Positions 1 through 9,789 of a DNA stretch of 64,000 bases are shown here, in pieces. Under the pieces are notes generated by a model, which had not been told where the DNA came from, ran no database searches, and saw nothing but the letters and a program-made list of their open reading frames with translations. Made by a program: the position numbers and the translations under genes. This DNA is from Viridibacillus arvi (GTDB lineage Bacteria; Bacillota; Bacilli; Bacillales_A; Planococcaceae): the NCBI RefSeq assembly GCF_001274945.1, contig NZ_LILB01000005.1, positions 872,959 to 936,958 on the forward strand, written 5' to 3'. Position 1 is the first letter of the stretch. The number at the start of each line of letters is the position of its first letter.

Positions 1-954
<954 letters not shown>

Positions 955-995
955 TGTTTCACCAAACCTTCTCTTACTTACATTTTTAATCGATT

Positions 996-2418
996 TTAAT
1001 TCAAAATAGCGGATGGCGCAATATTAATTTTGTCATCCGACTTTTCTACATCGACCAAGAATAACCTAACAAGCCATGCTTCTTCCACATAATAATCGTC
1101 ACCAAATTTTTCGAAAGGTTGCGAAATGATATTATAGCGTTTTTGATTATATACATAGAATGACTCACTCATTGGGAATCTGAAATTTCGCGTATCACTT
1201 TCTATATACAATCCATTTTTCCCCGTACTTACTTCATAACCAAGACCATTTAATACCGGTACCGCTTTATAAAAAAATACGACCATCTTTGAAAATAACT
1301 TGCGTATCTTCATCCTCATTATCTTTCAAATACACATGTCGCGCATCTTCAAATAACAACGGAGCAATCTCAGTACGATCATTGTCATTCATTTCAAAAA
1401 ATGACGTTTGTAAATCCAGTGTTTTTGACAACAATTTGTCGAGTACTTTTGGTGAGATTACTTCACCTTTTTGAGCAATCAAACTTTTTTTCCATACTTT
1501 TGATTGTTCGTTTGTCATGTACTTATTTACAATCTGAGTGATTTCATGTGCCTTATCAGAACCAATTTCTTTCCCCGTTATAAAGGACGCAACGGCAATT
1601 GGCAACCAATTGTTATTACTTACGAAGTCATATTGTTGTCCAATCTGAGACATGACGATTTTCTTTTCAATAGACCCAACATTAAATACTGGTGTAAATA
1701 AAATTCGTGTTGCTGAGTTTTTCTTTGAACTTTGCATAATCGCTACATGATTAAAGCCATCCAAAGAAAAGTCATTTAATTCTGTTTTTAAATCTTTCGA
1801 TATCGCCTTGTCACTATATAAAGTAACTTGTTCATTTTCAAAGACAGTTTTCAACTTTTGCTTTTGCCAATATAAATCAGTCACTGCTCCGTAACCGCTA
1901 TACATTGAATAATCTACTAGATCTAGTGTTTTTTGACCTACTAATTGTAGACCAGTAAACCATTGACCACCCGATTTTGTCTCATCAGAAATGTGAACCT
2001 GTGTATGTACTGGGGTCCCATTTTGTAGAGTTAAAAAAATGTTACGTAAAATTTCACCTGAAGTAAGCCCTTTTTTAGATATTGGAATTTCATAAGAGAT
2101 GGATTGTTTCTCTTCATCTCCTGCTTTCAGCTGAGTTAGTTGCTCATTTAAACGTTCACAACTTTTTACATCGTCTAAGAGACATGCCTTTTTCTTACTC
2201 TTAGTTGGCCAAATAAGCTTCACATTATCTTGTGGGAGGTCGGTAAAGTGATGGTTCACTATCAACTTTCCTTTACGATAAATCACTTCTATTTCTTGGT
2301 CATAGTTAAATACCTTATCCTCCTCAGACAATTGATCCGAAAAGACATGGTACTGAAAAGTTAACATTATGCCGTTTAAAAATAATAAAATTGAAAATAA
2401 GCTGGCAGCAAATTTCAT
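996..2418 (-). pseudogene. Secreted protein with C-terminal copper-amine-oxidase-like (stalk) domain, broken by a one-base frameshift
   Basis: Two overlapping frames form one protein. The first (1267-2418, 383 residues) starts at an ATG behind AGGAGGATTAGCAC, has a signal-peptide-like N-terminus (SLFSILLFLNGIMLTF), and ends after KDGRIFL. The second (ends at 996) continues with FYKAVPVLNGLGYEV, the typical start of a Cu_amine_oxidN1/stalk domain. The switch lies in a run of seven A on the + strand (1271-1277): with six, the frame would read KDGRIFYKAVPVLNGLG without interruption and give about 473 residues. The ATG of the second frame has no convincing ribosome-binding site. The N-terminal part is unknown to me. 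This may be a real inactivation, a phase-variable tract, or a homopolymer sequencing error. Confidence 0.75.
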
Positions 2419-2473
2419 GTGCTAATCCTCCTGCATCATGATACTATGTGTTAGGAAAGGATGTGTACGAACA

Positions 2474-2863
2474 ATGATTCAACAATTTATTGAACTCGGC
2501 AAAGGTTTTGGTGACGTTTTTGAACTATGCGAACTTGCAGAAACAAATCAGCATCGCTATCGTAATGCCTTCATACTTGTATCTGAACATAACGGCAAAA
2601 GTGTAGCTTCTCTTGCAGTAGCTTTTAATCCAGTTGGTGAAAGTAAATTTACACCACTTTATATTTGTAGAGAAGGTATTTCGCATTCACAAACAAAGCC
2701 TTCTAAACGAGTTCAACTATTCGAAAATAAAATAACTGAAATCGGCAGACAAGCAATTACGTTAAACGTAAAACACTCATCTGAATTTGCAGAAAATACT
2801 CTCTATTACCAATATCTTATTGGTATTATGCGTCTCAATCATTATATCCCATCCATGCACTAA
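2474..2863 (+). CDS. ylbA: YlbA-like conserved protein of unknown function
   Basis: Small soluble protein (129 residues from the chosen start) beginning MIQQFIELGKGFGDVFEL and ending with YYQYLIGIMRLNHYIPSM. I recall this pattern from the Bacillus YlbA/DUF7147 group, some members of which carry a misleading methylthioribose kinase label; I see no kinase motifs. An upstream in-frame start at 2438 would add 12 residues, but the ATG at 2474 matches the conserved N-terminus and has AGGAAAGG about 13 bases before it. It is divergent from the frameshifted secreted-protein gene. Function unknown; the family identification is from memory. Confidence 0.65.
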   Translation: MIQQFIELGKGFGDVFELCELAETNQHRYRNAFILVSEHNGKSVASLAVAFNPVGESKFTPLYICREGISHSQTKPSKRVQLFENKITEIGRQAITLNVKHSSEFAENTLYYQYLIGIMRLNHYIPSMH

Positions 2864-2943
2864 CTGATACGTTTCATCAATTTCCATTCAGTTTGACAAC
2901 AATATACTGGATGTTCTTTTTATCGACAAATATAACCAAAGTT

Positions 2944-3216
2944 TTATAAATCAGTTTTATAATCGTATTCTTTTGCCTTATCAGGTTTCGCATTTTCAAA
3001 CTCAGTTGATACAAAAGGACGATATGAAGGCACTGCGTTTTTAACATACGGAAGTCGTATCATTTTGGCCATCGTCGCTTCAATTTCATCTTGATCACAA
3101 TAAAGTACAACATATTTTAATTTTCTTGAAATATAGTGTACATGTCCATATCTTCGCAAAGATTTTGCTTGTTTTAAATGATGGACATACACAATCAGGC
3201 CTTGTCGGTCTTTCAT
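2944..3216 (-). CDS. ylbG: YlbG family protein (UPF0298/DUF2129)
   Basis: A 90-residue cytoplasmic protein with the family core [20 protein letters not shown] and [12 protein letters not shown], ending with the conserved [12 protein letters not shown] longer frame opens at 3330, but the ATG at 3216 follows AAGAGGGAATCCAT and gives the family length, so the extra 38 residues are rejected. In B. subtilis ylbG lies next to ylbF and rsmD; here a glycerophosphodiesterase gene has been placed between ylbG and ricF (ylbF). The biochemical function of the family is not established. Confidence 0.9.
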   Translation of the reverse strand: MKDRQGLIVYVHHLKQAKSLRRYGHVHYISRKLKYVVLYCDQDEIEATMAKMIRLPYVKNAVPSYRPFVSTEFENAKPDKAKEYDYKTDL

Positions 3217-3346
3217 ATGGATTCCCTCTTTTCTTACAAACAAGAATACCATAGCTTGGAATTCAATCGCAACCAAGTTTAGCTGACAGAGATATGGTTT
3301 ATCCGTTATAATAAAATTAGAAGTCTGCATTTAGAGGAGGACTATA

Positions 3347-4246
3347 ATGGGAAAGAAAACGAAAGTTGCAATCGCAATTGCAGCGGCAAGCGCAGCAGCA
3401 TGGGCAGGTTCAAAAGCTCTTTCAAAACCTCAAAAACGAAGCGATAAAGATGCATTACAATATGACCACCCTATTGTACTTGCACATCGTGGCGGCTCAC
3501 ATTTAGCACCAGAACATACGATGGCTGCATTCCGTAAAGCAGCAGAACTCGGTGTTCACGGCTTCGAAATCGATATTCGTTTAACAAAAGATGAAGAAAT
3601 CATTGTTTTCCATGATGAGTATGTAGATCGTACTTGTGATGGATCAGGTCGCGTAGCAGATTTAACTTTAGAAGAATTACAGTTATTAAACTTTGGCTAT
3701 AATTTTGTTGATTTGGATGGTTACTTACCATATCGAGAGGCTAAACAATCAATTGTTACATTACGTTCATTGTTAGAAGAATTTCCTCAAATGCTCGTAA
3801 ATATTGATATGAAAGATGCGCCAGATACATATGAGGGAGGATTAATGCCTTCAAAACTTTGGCGTTTAATCGAAGAGTTAGGTGTCGAAAATCGTGTTGT
3901 TGTGACAAGCTTCTTCGACGAACAAATCGATCGATTTAATCTTTATGCTCAAAATAAGGTTGCTTTAGGTGCTGGTCAAGGTGAAGTAAAAAAGGCTTAT
4001 ACTTCTTTCACTAGTCAATTTGGCCATCTATATCATCCAAAAGTTGACGTATTCCAAATTCCATCGAAATTTGGTGTTTTTGCTTTAGATAATGCTAACT
4101 TTATACGTTTCTTAGAAAACTTGAATATTCCAGTACATTATTGGACAATCAACGACGTATCAACAATGGAACAATTACTAGCAGCAGGTGCCAAAGGTAT
4201 TGTTACTGATCGCCCTGATTTAGCAGTTGAACTATTAAATGAATAA
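3347..4246 (+). CDS. Glycerophosphodiester phosphodiesterase family protein
   Basis: Hydrolyses glycerophosphodiesters to glycerol-3-phosphate and an alcohol, typically for phospholipid turnover. The N-terminus (residues 3-22, KTKVAIAIAAASAAAWAGSK) is a short hydrophobic segment that could be a membrane anchor or signal. The TIM-barrel signature starts with LAHRGGS (about 46-52), followed by the metal ligands in GFEIDIR and the second catalytic histidine in VFHDEYVDRTCDG (about 87-99). The end TDRPDLAVELL is typical for the family. The ATG at 3347 follows TTAGAGGAGGACTATA. It is a single-gene unit closed by a two-way terminator, inserted between ylbG and ricF. Substrate cannot be told from sequence. 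Confidence 0.9.
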   Translation: MGKKTKVAIAIAAASAAAWAGSKALSKPQKRSDKDALQYDHPIVLAHRGGSHLAPEHTMAAFRKAAELGVHGFEIDIRLTKDEEIIVFHDEYVDRTCDGSGRVADLTLEELQLLNFGYNFVDLDGYLPYREAKQSIVTLRSLLEEFPQMLVNIDMKDAPDTYEGGLMPSKLWRLIEELGVENRVVVTSFFDEQIDRFNLYAQNKVALGAGQGEVKKAYTSFTSQFGHLYHPKVDVFQIPSKFGVFALDNANFIRFLENLNIPVHYWTINDVSTMEQLLAAGAKGIVTDRPDLAVELLNE

Positions 4247-4257
4247 CAGAGTTATAT

Positions 4258-4297
4258 AAAAAAAAGACTTATACGAAATTCGTATAAGTCTTTTTTC
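4258..4297. terminator. Bidirectional Rho-independent terminator
   Basis: Stem AAGACTTATACG / CGTATAAGTCTT with a 5-base loop, flanked by A-runs and T-runs on both sides. It serves the glycerophosphodiesterase gene (+) and ricF (-). Confidence 0.9.
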
Positions 4298-4744
4298 TTA
4301 TGCTGAACAAGAACAACTACCGCCAGTTCCACAACCCGAACCACATGATGAACTAGAGTTTAAGAACGGGTTACTAACAGGCACTTTTACAGCCTCTGAT
4401 ACCGTTTTGCCAATTAACAAACTGATTTCATCTAATAAATCTTGATAATCATTTTCGGCAACTTTCAGAGCTGCTATTTTATCGTTTAAATCGAGTTTAC
4501 GTTTTTGCAAACGGATCGATTTCATTATTGTTTGGTAATCCGGATGATACTTCCCAAAACGTTGAACATCTTCGTATTGCTCTTTCATCCGTTGGAATGA
4601 AGCAATTTCTTCTACAAGTTCAACATCGGAATAAACACTGTTGTAGGCATGCTGCAACGTTGCTATTTCTTTGGAGGATCGTATCATTTTACTCAGGACA
4701 TCTACTTCATCAAGGATTTCTGCCCACTCAGAAGTCATCATCAT
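4298..4744 (-). CDS. ricF: RicF/YlbF, subunit of the RicAFT RNA-processing regulator
   Basis: In B. subtilis YlbF (RicF) joins YmcA (RicA) and YaaT (RicT) in an iron-sulfur complex that stimulates RNase Y-dependent mRNA maturation and affects sporulation, competence and biofilm formation. This 148-residue protein has the helical Com_YlbF domain (about residues 8-115) and a C-terminal cysteine-rich tail CGSGCGTGGSCSCSA, matching the cluster-binding tail known for RicF. Three successive ATGs lie at the start; GGAGGAAT is well placed for the first (4744). It faces the glycerophosphodiesterase gene and ends at the shared terminator. Confidence 0.93.
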   Translation of the reverse strand: MMMTSEWAEILDEVDVLSKMIRSSKEIATLQHAYNSVYSDVELVEEIASFQRMKEQYEDVQRFGKYHPDYQTIMKSIRLQKRKLDLNDKIAALKVAENDYQDLLDEISLLIGKTVSEAVKVPVSNPFLNSSSSCGSGCGTGGSCSCSA

Positions 4745-5102
4745 ATTTCATTCCTCCATTCCATTAATATCATAACAGATTTACTGTTTGATTGTTAAGT
4801 TAGCGATTGAAAAAAAGTTATTCACTTAAACCCCTTAGTCTTTTTCGTATTTTTCTTCAAACTAAATCTAAATCTCCTTTGTACGACTGCACTAAAAATA
4901 TGAACAACTCATCCCATTTATTAACTGTTGCAACTATCTTATCAAAAAGCATGACTTATTGATAATAGTGGAAAAGCATACATACACTATAGAAAAGCTA
5001 AAATGATAGTTACCAATAAACTAAATTTACATATTTCTCTTATCCAGTTTTCACTACTTCTGTACGAGCTAAGTTATCTACTTACGATGAATATGAAAAA
5101 AT
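4745..5102. other. Intergenic stretch of about 360 bases, no gene seen
   Basis: AT-rich sequence between divergent ricF and the yqhV-like gene. It must hold both promoters. I found no open frame with a ribosome-binding site and no recognisable riboswitch. B. subtilis carries ylbD/ylbE near this position; I see no trace of them. Confidence 0.5.
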
Positions 5103-5105
5103 AAG

Positions 5106-5381
5106 GTGGTCATTTTTATCGAAAAAGCACTTCTTTTAATGATTTTGTTAAGACTATGTTCAGGGAGTATTGAGGTGACAGCAGCACTTTTTATGTTTAA
5201 GTACAATGATTTAGAAAAAGCATTTTATATCAATACTCTCCTTGCGTTAGTTGGACCTACTGTTTTAATTGTTACGACTGGTATTGGTTTATTAGGCTTA
5301 GCCGAAAAAGTTTCGTTGCTCAAAATGGTTTGTCTATTCTCAGGTATTTTCCTCATCCTTTTCAGTTTGAATTCCAAGTAA
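5106..5381 (+). CDS. yqhV: YqhV-like small membrane protein (DUF2619)
   Basis: About 87-91 residues with three hydrophobic segments and the family pattern LLRLCSGSIEVTAALFMFKYNDLEKAFYIN followed by ALVGPTVL. The function of YqhV is unknown; in B. subtilis it lies near the spoIIIA sporulation operon. The start is odd: the GTG at 5106 lies inside the only good ribosome-binding site (AAGGTGG, 5103-5109) and has none of its own, whereas an ATC at 5118 stands 8 bases after that site and begins IEKALLL. The first in-frame ATG is at 5139, too far away. Either a rare ATC start is used or the original ATG has mutated. Confidence 0.75.
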   Translation: MVIFIEKALLLMILLRLCSGSIEVTAALFMFKYNDLEKAFYINTLLALVGPTVLIVTTGIGLLGLAEKVSLLKMVCLFSGIFLILFSLNSK

Positions 5382-5412
5382 GTAAAAACATCATGTATTT
5401 TCATATAAAAAG

Positions 5413-5456
5413 TAAAAAGGAACGATTCAGCTAAGTTAACTGATCGCTCCTTTTTA
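5413..5456. terminator. Bidirectional terminator
   Basis: Stem AAAAAGGAACGATTCAG / CTGATCGCTCCTTTTT with a 9-base loop; two wobble or mismatched pairs. It lies between the convergent yqhV-like gene and the MFS transporter. Confidence 0.8.
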
Positions 5457-6698
5457 TTATGTGGCACTGTTTTTTTGCCCGATTTTATCAATTTGTATGA
5501 ACTTAAATACTAAAAACAAGATAATAAGCCCTATAACACCTGCTGAAATATAACTCATATTTAGATATTTCTCCATAACAAGTGACATGACTGGTGGACC
5601 TGCTGCAACACCGATAAATCTGGCTGAACTATAAAAAGAAGTGACAGTACCTCTCTCCTCTTTTCGAATATTTTCGGTAATGATGGCATCTAACACTGGT
5701 AATATTGCTCCGATTGCAATGCCCACAATACTGGTCACCACTAACAATAGAACCAACTTTTCTGCTGTATATCCAACAAACACAACGCTAATAGAAAGAA
5801 CAATTAAACAGATAATCATCAGCTTCTTAATGAGCTTCATATCCCCTTTTATCTTCCTGCCAGTAATAAAAGAAGCGATACAGAGCATCATTAAAGGAAT
5901 AGCTAACACAAATCCCTTTTTAACACCTTTAATATCGTGTGTTTTTTCAAGATTTTCAGATAAGAAAAATAATGCACCAAACAAAATAAGCATAACAAAT
6001 GCCCCGTTTAGAAATACGGTGAATAACCACTTTCCCTCTTGCTTAAATGTGGTTTTAACATTGGTCAAAAATTCTTTTAGTTTTACTGGTTCGTCTTTTT
6101 CTTTAGGTACTTTCACAAAGAAGAAAATTAGTACGATAGAGATTAAGCTAAAAGCAGATATAGAGAAGAATGGTAAAAACCATATGAAAGCTGCAAACAA
6201 TGAACCTAGAATTGGACTTAATACTTTTCCGAACGTATTTGACGTTTCAATAATTCCTAAACATGAACTTGTTTTTTCATCATCATCTTTATATAAATCA
6301 CCTACTAGCGGTAATACTATCGGCATAGCACCTGATGCTCCTGCACCTTGTAAAATCCTTCCGATAATAATACCCATATACGGATTTTCCATTTTCCAAG
6401 AGGCTATACCAGCTATTAGACCACCGATTAACGCTAAGATTAAACTCGGTAAGATGACCATTTTTCTCCCAAAACGATCCGATAAGTAGCCTGCAACTGG
6501 AATGAGAATAATTGCCGCTACTGAATAACTGGTGATAATCATACTTGATTGAAAAGAAGAAATCCCTACATTTTTCTCCAAAATCGGTAACACTGGAATC
6601 AACATAGAATTCCCAAGTGTCATAACTAATGGAATTGATGCCAAACTGATTATACACCAGAGGCTGACATTGTCTTTACGATTACCAACATTCCCCAT
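5457..6698 (-). CDS. MFS family efflux transporter (drug:H+ antiporter type)
   Basis: A 413-residue membrane protein with about 12 predicted transmembrane segments. The loop between segments 2 and 3 carries the MFS motif A (AGYLSDRFGRKM, about residues 69-80), and segment 5 has a motif-C-like GKVLSPILGSLF, typical of 12-segment exporters. The charged central loop (VPKEKDEPVKLKEF) separates the two halves. The ATG follows AGAGGTGT. It is likely monocistronic, with the LysE-type exporter upstream on the same strand separated by 130 bases. The substrate cannot be deduced; tetracycline, quinolones or a metabolite are all possible. Confidence 0.88.
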   Translation of the reverse strand: MGNVGNRKDNVSLWCIISLASIPLVMTLGNSMLIPVLPILEKNVGISSFQSSMIITSYSVAAIILIPVAGYLSDRFGRKMVILPSLILALIGGLIAGIASWKMENPYMGIIIGRILQGAGASGAMPIVLPLVGDLYKDDDEKTSSCLGIIETSNTFGKVLSPILGSLFAAFIWFLPFFSISAFSLISIVLIFFFVKVPKEKDEPVKLKEFLTNVKTTFKQEGKWLFTVFLNGAFVMLILFGALFFLSENLEKTHDIKGVKKGFVLAIPLMMLCIASFITGRKIKGDMKLIKKLMIICLIVLSISVVFVGYTAEKLVLLLVVTSIVGIAIGAILPVLDAIITENIRKEERGTVTSFYSSARFIGVAAGPPVMSLVMEKYLNMSYISAGVIGLIILFLVFKFIQIDKIGQKNSAT

Positions 6699-6829
6699 CC
6701 ATACACCTCTATTAATTGTTAGATTATTTTCAATTATTAAAGGTATGATTTCCTTGCTTATTTTTTTTATGCGTTTGGATACACATTATGTACATTAAGG
6801 AAAAAGAGCGTTGTGAACATCTAGACAAA

Positions 6830-7456
6830 TTAAAAAATTGAATGGTAAGCTTGAATACCAAAATAAATACCGAACCCGATCATTGATAAAGATGAAATAA
6901 CGGAAACGATTCTCAAAAAAGATGACGATAAAACTTTCCGTGACCCCCCTGATATAGAGGCCATTATTAAATCGACTAAAGAAATGCCCAGTAATATGAA
7001 TACACTATAGAGAATTATTTCTACCCCTGATAATGTTCCCGCTCCTCCTACAAGAACCGATCCATATATACCTAACCAAAAAAGGATTGTTAATGGATTT
7101 AACAATGCCATTAAAAAACCTGATAATAATGAATGTCTTAAACGAACCACTTTTCCAAATTTTGAATCCATCTCAATAGTATGTAATGTCAGTAGATTCT
7201 CAATACCTGTGTACATAAGTACGAAAAAGCCGAATGACCAAAGTAGCGTTTTTATTAAAGGTATTTCTATAAAGTGTCCAATGCCAAAGTACACCATGAC
7301 CATATATAAAATATCGGTGACGACTGCACCAAGACCGAAAAACCAAGCATGGAAAAATCCATTTTTAATACCTGTATTTAATAAAGTTGCTTTAACAGGG
7401 CCAATTGGTGTGGCTAAAGATACCCCTAAAAAGAAGTATGGAAGTATGGAATTCAT
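6830..7456 (-). CDS. LysE/RhtB family amino-acid exporter
   Basis: A 208-residue membrane protein with about six transmembrane segments. The N-terminal signature FFLGVSLATPIGPVKA and the central ALLNPLTILFWLGIYGS (about residues 117-133) are typical of the LysE/RhtB superfamily, which exports amino acids or related solutes. The ATG follows GGAGGGGTATTTC. It is transcribed towards the MFS transporter with no evident terminator between, so co-transcription is possible. Substrate unknown. Confidence 0.88.
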   Translation of the reverse strand: MNSILPYFFLGVSLATPIGPVKATLLNTGIKNGFFHAWFFGLGAVVTDILYMVMVYFGIGHFIEIPLIKTLLWSFGFFVLMYTGIENLLTLHTIEMDSKFGKVVRLRHSLLSGFLMALLNPLTILFWLGIYGSVLVGGAGTLSGVEIILYSVFILLGISLVDLIMASISGGSRKVLSSSFLRIVSVISSLSMIGFGIYFGIQAYHSIF

Positions 7457-7633
7457 GAAATACCCCTCCGATATAATAGTGTCTTTGCATCATATTCAAG
7501 GCGCATTACTTGTACGACAATTTAAAAAAAGAAAATTCTAAGAATAATTAAACCTAGCTCTAATCATTTATTTACTAAAGCATTTTTCATCTTTACCATA
7601 AATAAATCAATTTACCAAAACAATTACTAAACA

Positions 7634-7670
7634 ATAAAAAAACGAAGGATGTCAATTTCCATCCTCCGTC
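7634..7670 (-). terminator. Rho-independent terminator of a decayed gene
   Basis: On the minus strand ACGGAGGATG / CATCCTTCGT forms a stem followed by seven T. No intact gene ends here; the only candidate is the short remnant frame at 7684-7827. Confidence 0.75.
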
Positions 7671-7683
7671 TTGATACTAGTTA

Positions 7684-7827
7684 TTAATGCATTGTGGTTT
7701 TCCCATAAATAATTTCAGGTACTTCTAGATCTAGGTCAAGCAAAATAAATTTTAAGTAAAGCCGAATACGTCTGTTTTCTACGGTTATTACATTAAAAAA
7801 TAAGGGGTATTCTGTAAAAATAGGATC
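7684..7827 (-). pseudogene. Possible 3' remnant of a lost gene
   Basis: An open frame of 47 codons reads EYPLFFNVITVENRRIRLYL and ends EVPEIIYGKTTMH, directly upstream of a good terminator. It has no start codon with a ribosome-binding site and is closed upstream by a stop. The residue composition looks protein-like, so I suspect the tail of a deleted or decayed gene. I do not recognise the family. Confidence 0.35.
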
Positions 7828-7830
7828 TCA

Positions 7831-8199
7831 CTATTATTTATTCAAAGAGACTTTCAATAGGCGAGTTGGAAATTACTTCACATTATTTTAACGAATGCTT
7901 CAGAAGCACATGCCATAGTAGTATTAGAACAATTTCTATTCCAATTTCACTTGCTATCCTACCAAATGTTAATATCATTGCAACTACTATTGATAAACTT
8001 GTATAGAAACATATGCCAATCACTTTGTAGCAGATGGTTACCGTGTAGATACGAGTAATCTAACATTGCATTATGTGAAAACCTCTATCAAAATATATTA
8101 ATTGCAAAACTAAATCTATTCATCAAGGTAATCGTACTAAGGTAACTCTAATTTTCAATTGAAAAGAAAGTTGGCTAACATGCCTCATTCATAACTTCC
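7831..8199. other. Gene-free, apparently decayed stretch
   Basis: No intact gene is seen. On the + strand around 7999-8096 a short frame reads IETYANHFVADGYRVDTSNL before a stop, and neighbouring frames also look partly protein-like, suggesting a gene disrupted by indels. Family unknown. Confidence 0.35.
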
Positions 8200-9672
8200 T
8201 CATTTTTCGTCATTGAGCCGCGTTTTTAATAGTTTTATATATTCTTTAGCAATTTCATAATCTGAGAATGGGACGACTTCATTACCAATTATTTGAGTCG
8301 TTTCATGCCCCTTTCCCGCAATTAAAACAGTATCCCCAGGATTAGCCTCAGCTATTGCACTTTCTATCGCTTGTTTTCGATTAATTTTAATTGCATATGG
8401 TGTCAGATCAATGCCCTGTGCAATTTGGGCAATGATCATATCCGCTTGTTCTCTGCGAGGATTGTCACTTGTTAACCATATTTTATGAGCATAACTATCT
8501 GCTACTTTTCCCATTTCACGACGTTTTCCTTGGTCCCGGTCTCCCCCACAGCCAAAAACTACTATTAATTTCTTTTTAGATATTAATTTAAGAGATTGTA
8601 AAACAGCTACAAGAGCACTCGGTGTATGAGCGTAGTCAATGAATATTCGTATACCAAGATCATTCTCTACTTCTTGTTGTCTTCCTGAAGGCAATGTGAG
8701 GTAAGGAATACTTGGAGCAATGGTTTGAAGCGGATATCCAAGTTGTTGTACAGTTGCCACTGCTGCTAATACATTTTGTTGGTGATGCTCTCCTACAAAT
8801 GGCATCTTTATTTCAACTGGATTTTCCAAATATTGCACAAGTAAAACGGTGGAAGTACCATTTATCTCTTTATGAATGACGCTAATGTCCGCGGTTCGAT
8901 GTCGACCAAAAGTAAAGGATCTTACATGATGCTGTTTCATATTTAAACAAAATGGATCGTCAGCATTAACAATTATTTTATTTGCTAAAGTAGCCAATTT
9001 TCTCTTGGCTAATTCATACTTTTCCTTACTACCATGTTCGTCATAATGATCTCTACTCATATTTAAATATACGCCGTAATCAATTGGGCAATGATCTAAT
9101 CGATGTTGCGACAATCCTAAAGAAGATGCTTCTATAATAATATACTTCACGCCCAATTCTACGCATTGCGCAAAAATCGGGTACAAATAGGTTGGAGGTG
9201 GTGTGGTCATAGAAGAAGTATTCTGATCCTGACGCTCACCATTTATCCATAATCCTAATGTGCCAAGTACAGCTACTTTAGCTCCAAGCTTTTGTAATAT
9301 CTGCCCAATAAAATGCGTTACAGTTGTCTTGCCATTTGTTCCGGTCACCCCAATGACAGTCAATAATTCAATTTTATCCCCTACAACAGCTTTACATGCA
9401 TAGGATAAAAAGGTTGAACAATCAGGTACCCAAACATGAGGCACTTCTAAATGTTCAATTGGCTGGTCTTGATCATACACAATGGCTACTGCTCCTTTTG
9501 CCACTGCTTCGGAAACAAAATGCCAACCATTATGCTGTTTTCCTTTCCTTGCAACGAAAATATTACCTGGCTGGATTTGTTCTGCAACATCAGTTATTCC
9601 ACTAATTTCTACACGTATCGAGCCGCCCTGTACTTCACAAGGCCAATCCTTAATAAGCTCTGCTAAGATCAA
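8200..9672 (-). CDS. murE: MurE-type UDP-MurNAc-tripeptide ligase paralog with DAP-type DNPR motif
   Basis: Mur ligases add an amino acid to UDP-MurNAc-L-Ala-D-Glu with ATP. Seen here: GTNGKTT for ATP (111-117), TTP (156-158), RDH..HG (208-214), lysine 223 in the position usually carbamylated, PSGR (328-331), FGCGGDRDQGKR (373-384), DNPR (403-406) and AGKGHE. In characterised MurE enzymes DNPR marks meso-diaminopimelate as substrate. The usual histidine of EVSSH is leucine here (EASSL, 181-185), and DYAHTP is followed by S rather than D. It starts with TTG at 9672 behind AGGAGGAAAGCAG. It is outside any division/cell-wall cluster, so it is probably a second MurE. Divergent to it lies an aspartokinase-like gene, and a sigma-E-like promoter precedes it, pointing to spore cortex precursor synthesis (inference). 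Confidence 0.85.
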   Translation of the reverse strand: MILAELIKDWPCEVQGGSIRVEISGITDVAEQIQPGNIFVARKGKQHNGWHFVSEAVAKGAVAIVYDQDQPIEHLEVPHVWVPDCSTFLSYACKAVVGDKIELLTVIGVTGTNGKTTVTHFIGQILQKLGAKVAVLGTLGLWINGERQDQNTSSMTTPPPTYLYPIFAQCVELGVKYIIIEASSLGLSQHRLDHCPIDYGVYLNMSRDHYDEHGSKEKYELAKRKLATLANKIIVNADDPFCLNMKQHHVRSFTFGRHRTADISVIHKEINGTSTVLLVQYLENPVEIKMPFVGEHHQQNVLAAVATVQQLGYPLQTIAPSIPYLTLPSGRQQEVENDLGIRIFIDYAHTPSALVAVLQSLKLISKKKLIVVFGCGGDRDQGKRREMGKVADSYAHKIWLTSDNPRREQADMIIAQIAQGIDLTPYAIKINRKQAIESAIAEANPGDTVLIAGKGHETTQIIGNEVVPFSDYEIAKEYIKLLKTRLNDEK

Positions 9673-9736
9673 CTGCTTTCCTCCTGCACGTTTTTAACAT
9701 CATCGAATACATTATTACAATCCGCTATTCACTTGT

Positions 9737-9764
9737 ATCGTATGAAGAGAGTGCACAAAATGAC
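9737..9764 (-). promoter_or_regulatory. Candidate sigma-E promoter for the MurE paralog
   Basis: On the minus strand GTCATTT (9764-9758), 13 bases, CATACGAT (9744-9737). From memory the B. subtilis sigma-E consensus is GTMATAW-N13/14-CATACANT; this matches 6 of 7 and about 6 of 7 fixed positions at the right spacing. The predicted transcript would start near 9730, about 58 bases before the TTG start. No competing sigma-A promoter of similar quality is evident. Confidence 0.55.
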
Positions 9765-9789
9765 ACGAAGAAAGATGGGAGTATTCACT

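Noticed and set aside
996-1319. Independent 107-residue gene
   Set aside because: No ribosome-binding site, and its first 12 or so residues overlap the previous frame; the domain starts in mid-fold. A frameshift explains it better.
2474-2863. Methylthioribose kinase
   Set aside because: About 130 residues without any kinase motif; the label sometimes used for this group is not supported.
5641-6489. 282-codon open frame on the + strand opposite the MFS transporter
   Set aside because: It lies fully antisense to a clear transporter gene, has no ribosome-binding site, and its residues show no family pattern; it is a shadow of a transmembrane-coding sequence.
8200-9672. The main housekeeping murE
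   Set aside because: It is not in a division/cell-wall cluster and has changes at conserved positions (EASSL, HTPS). A second MurE elsewhere in the genome is more likely, although the window alone cannot prove it.
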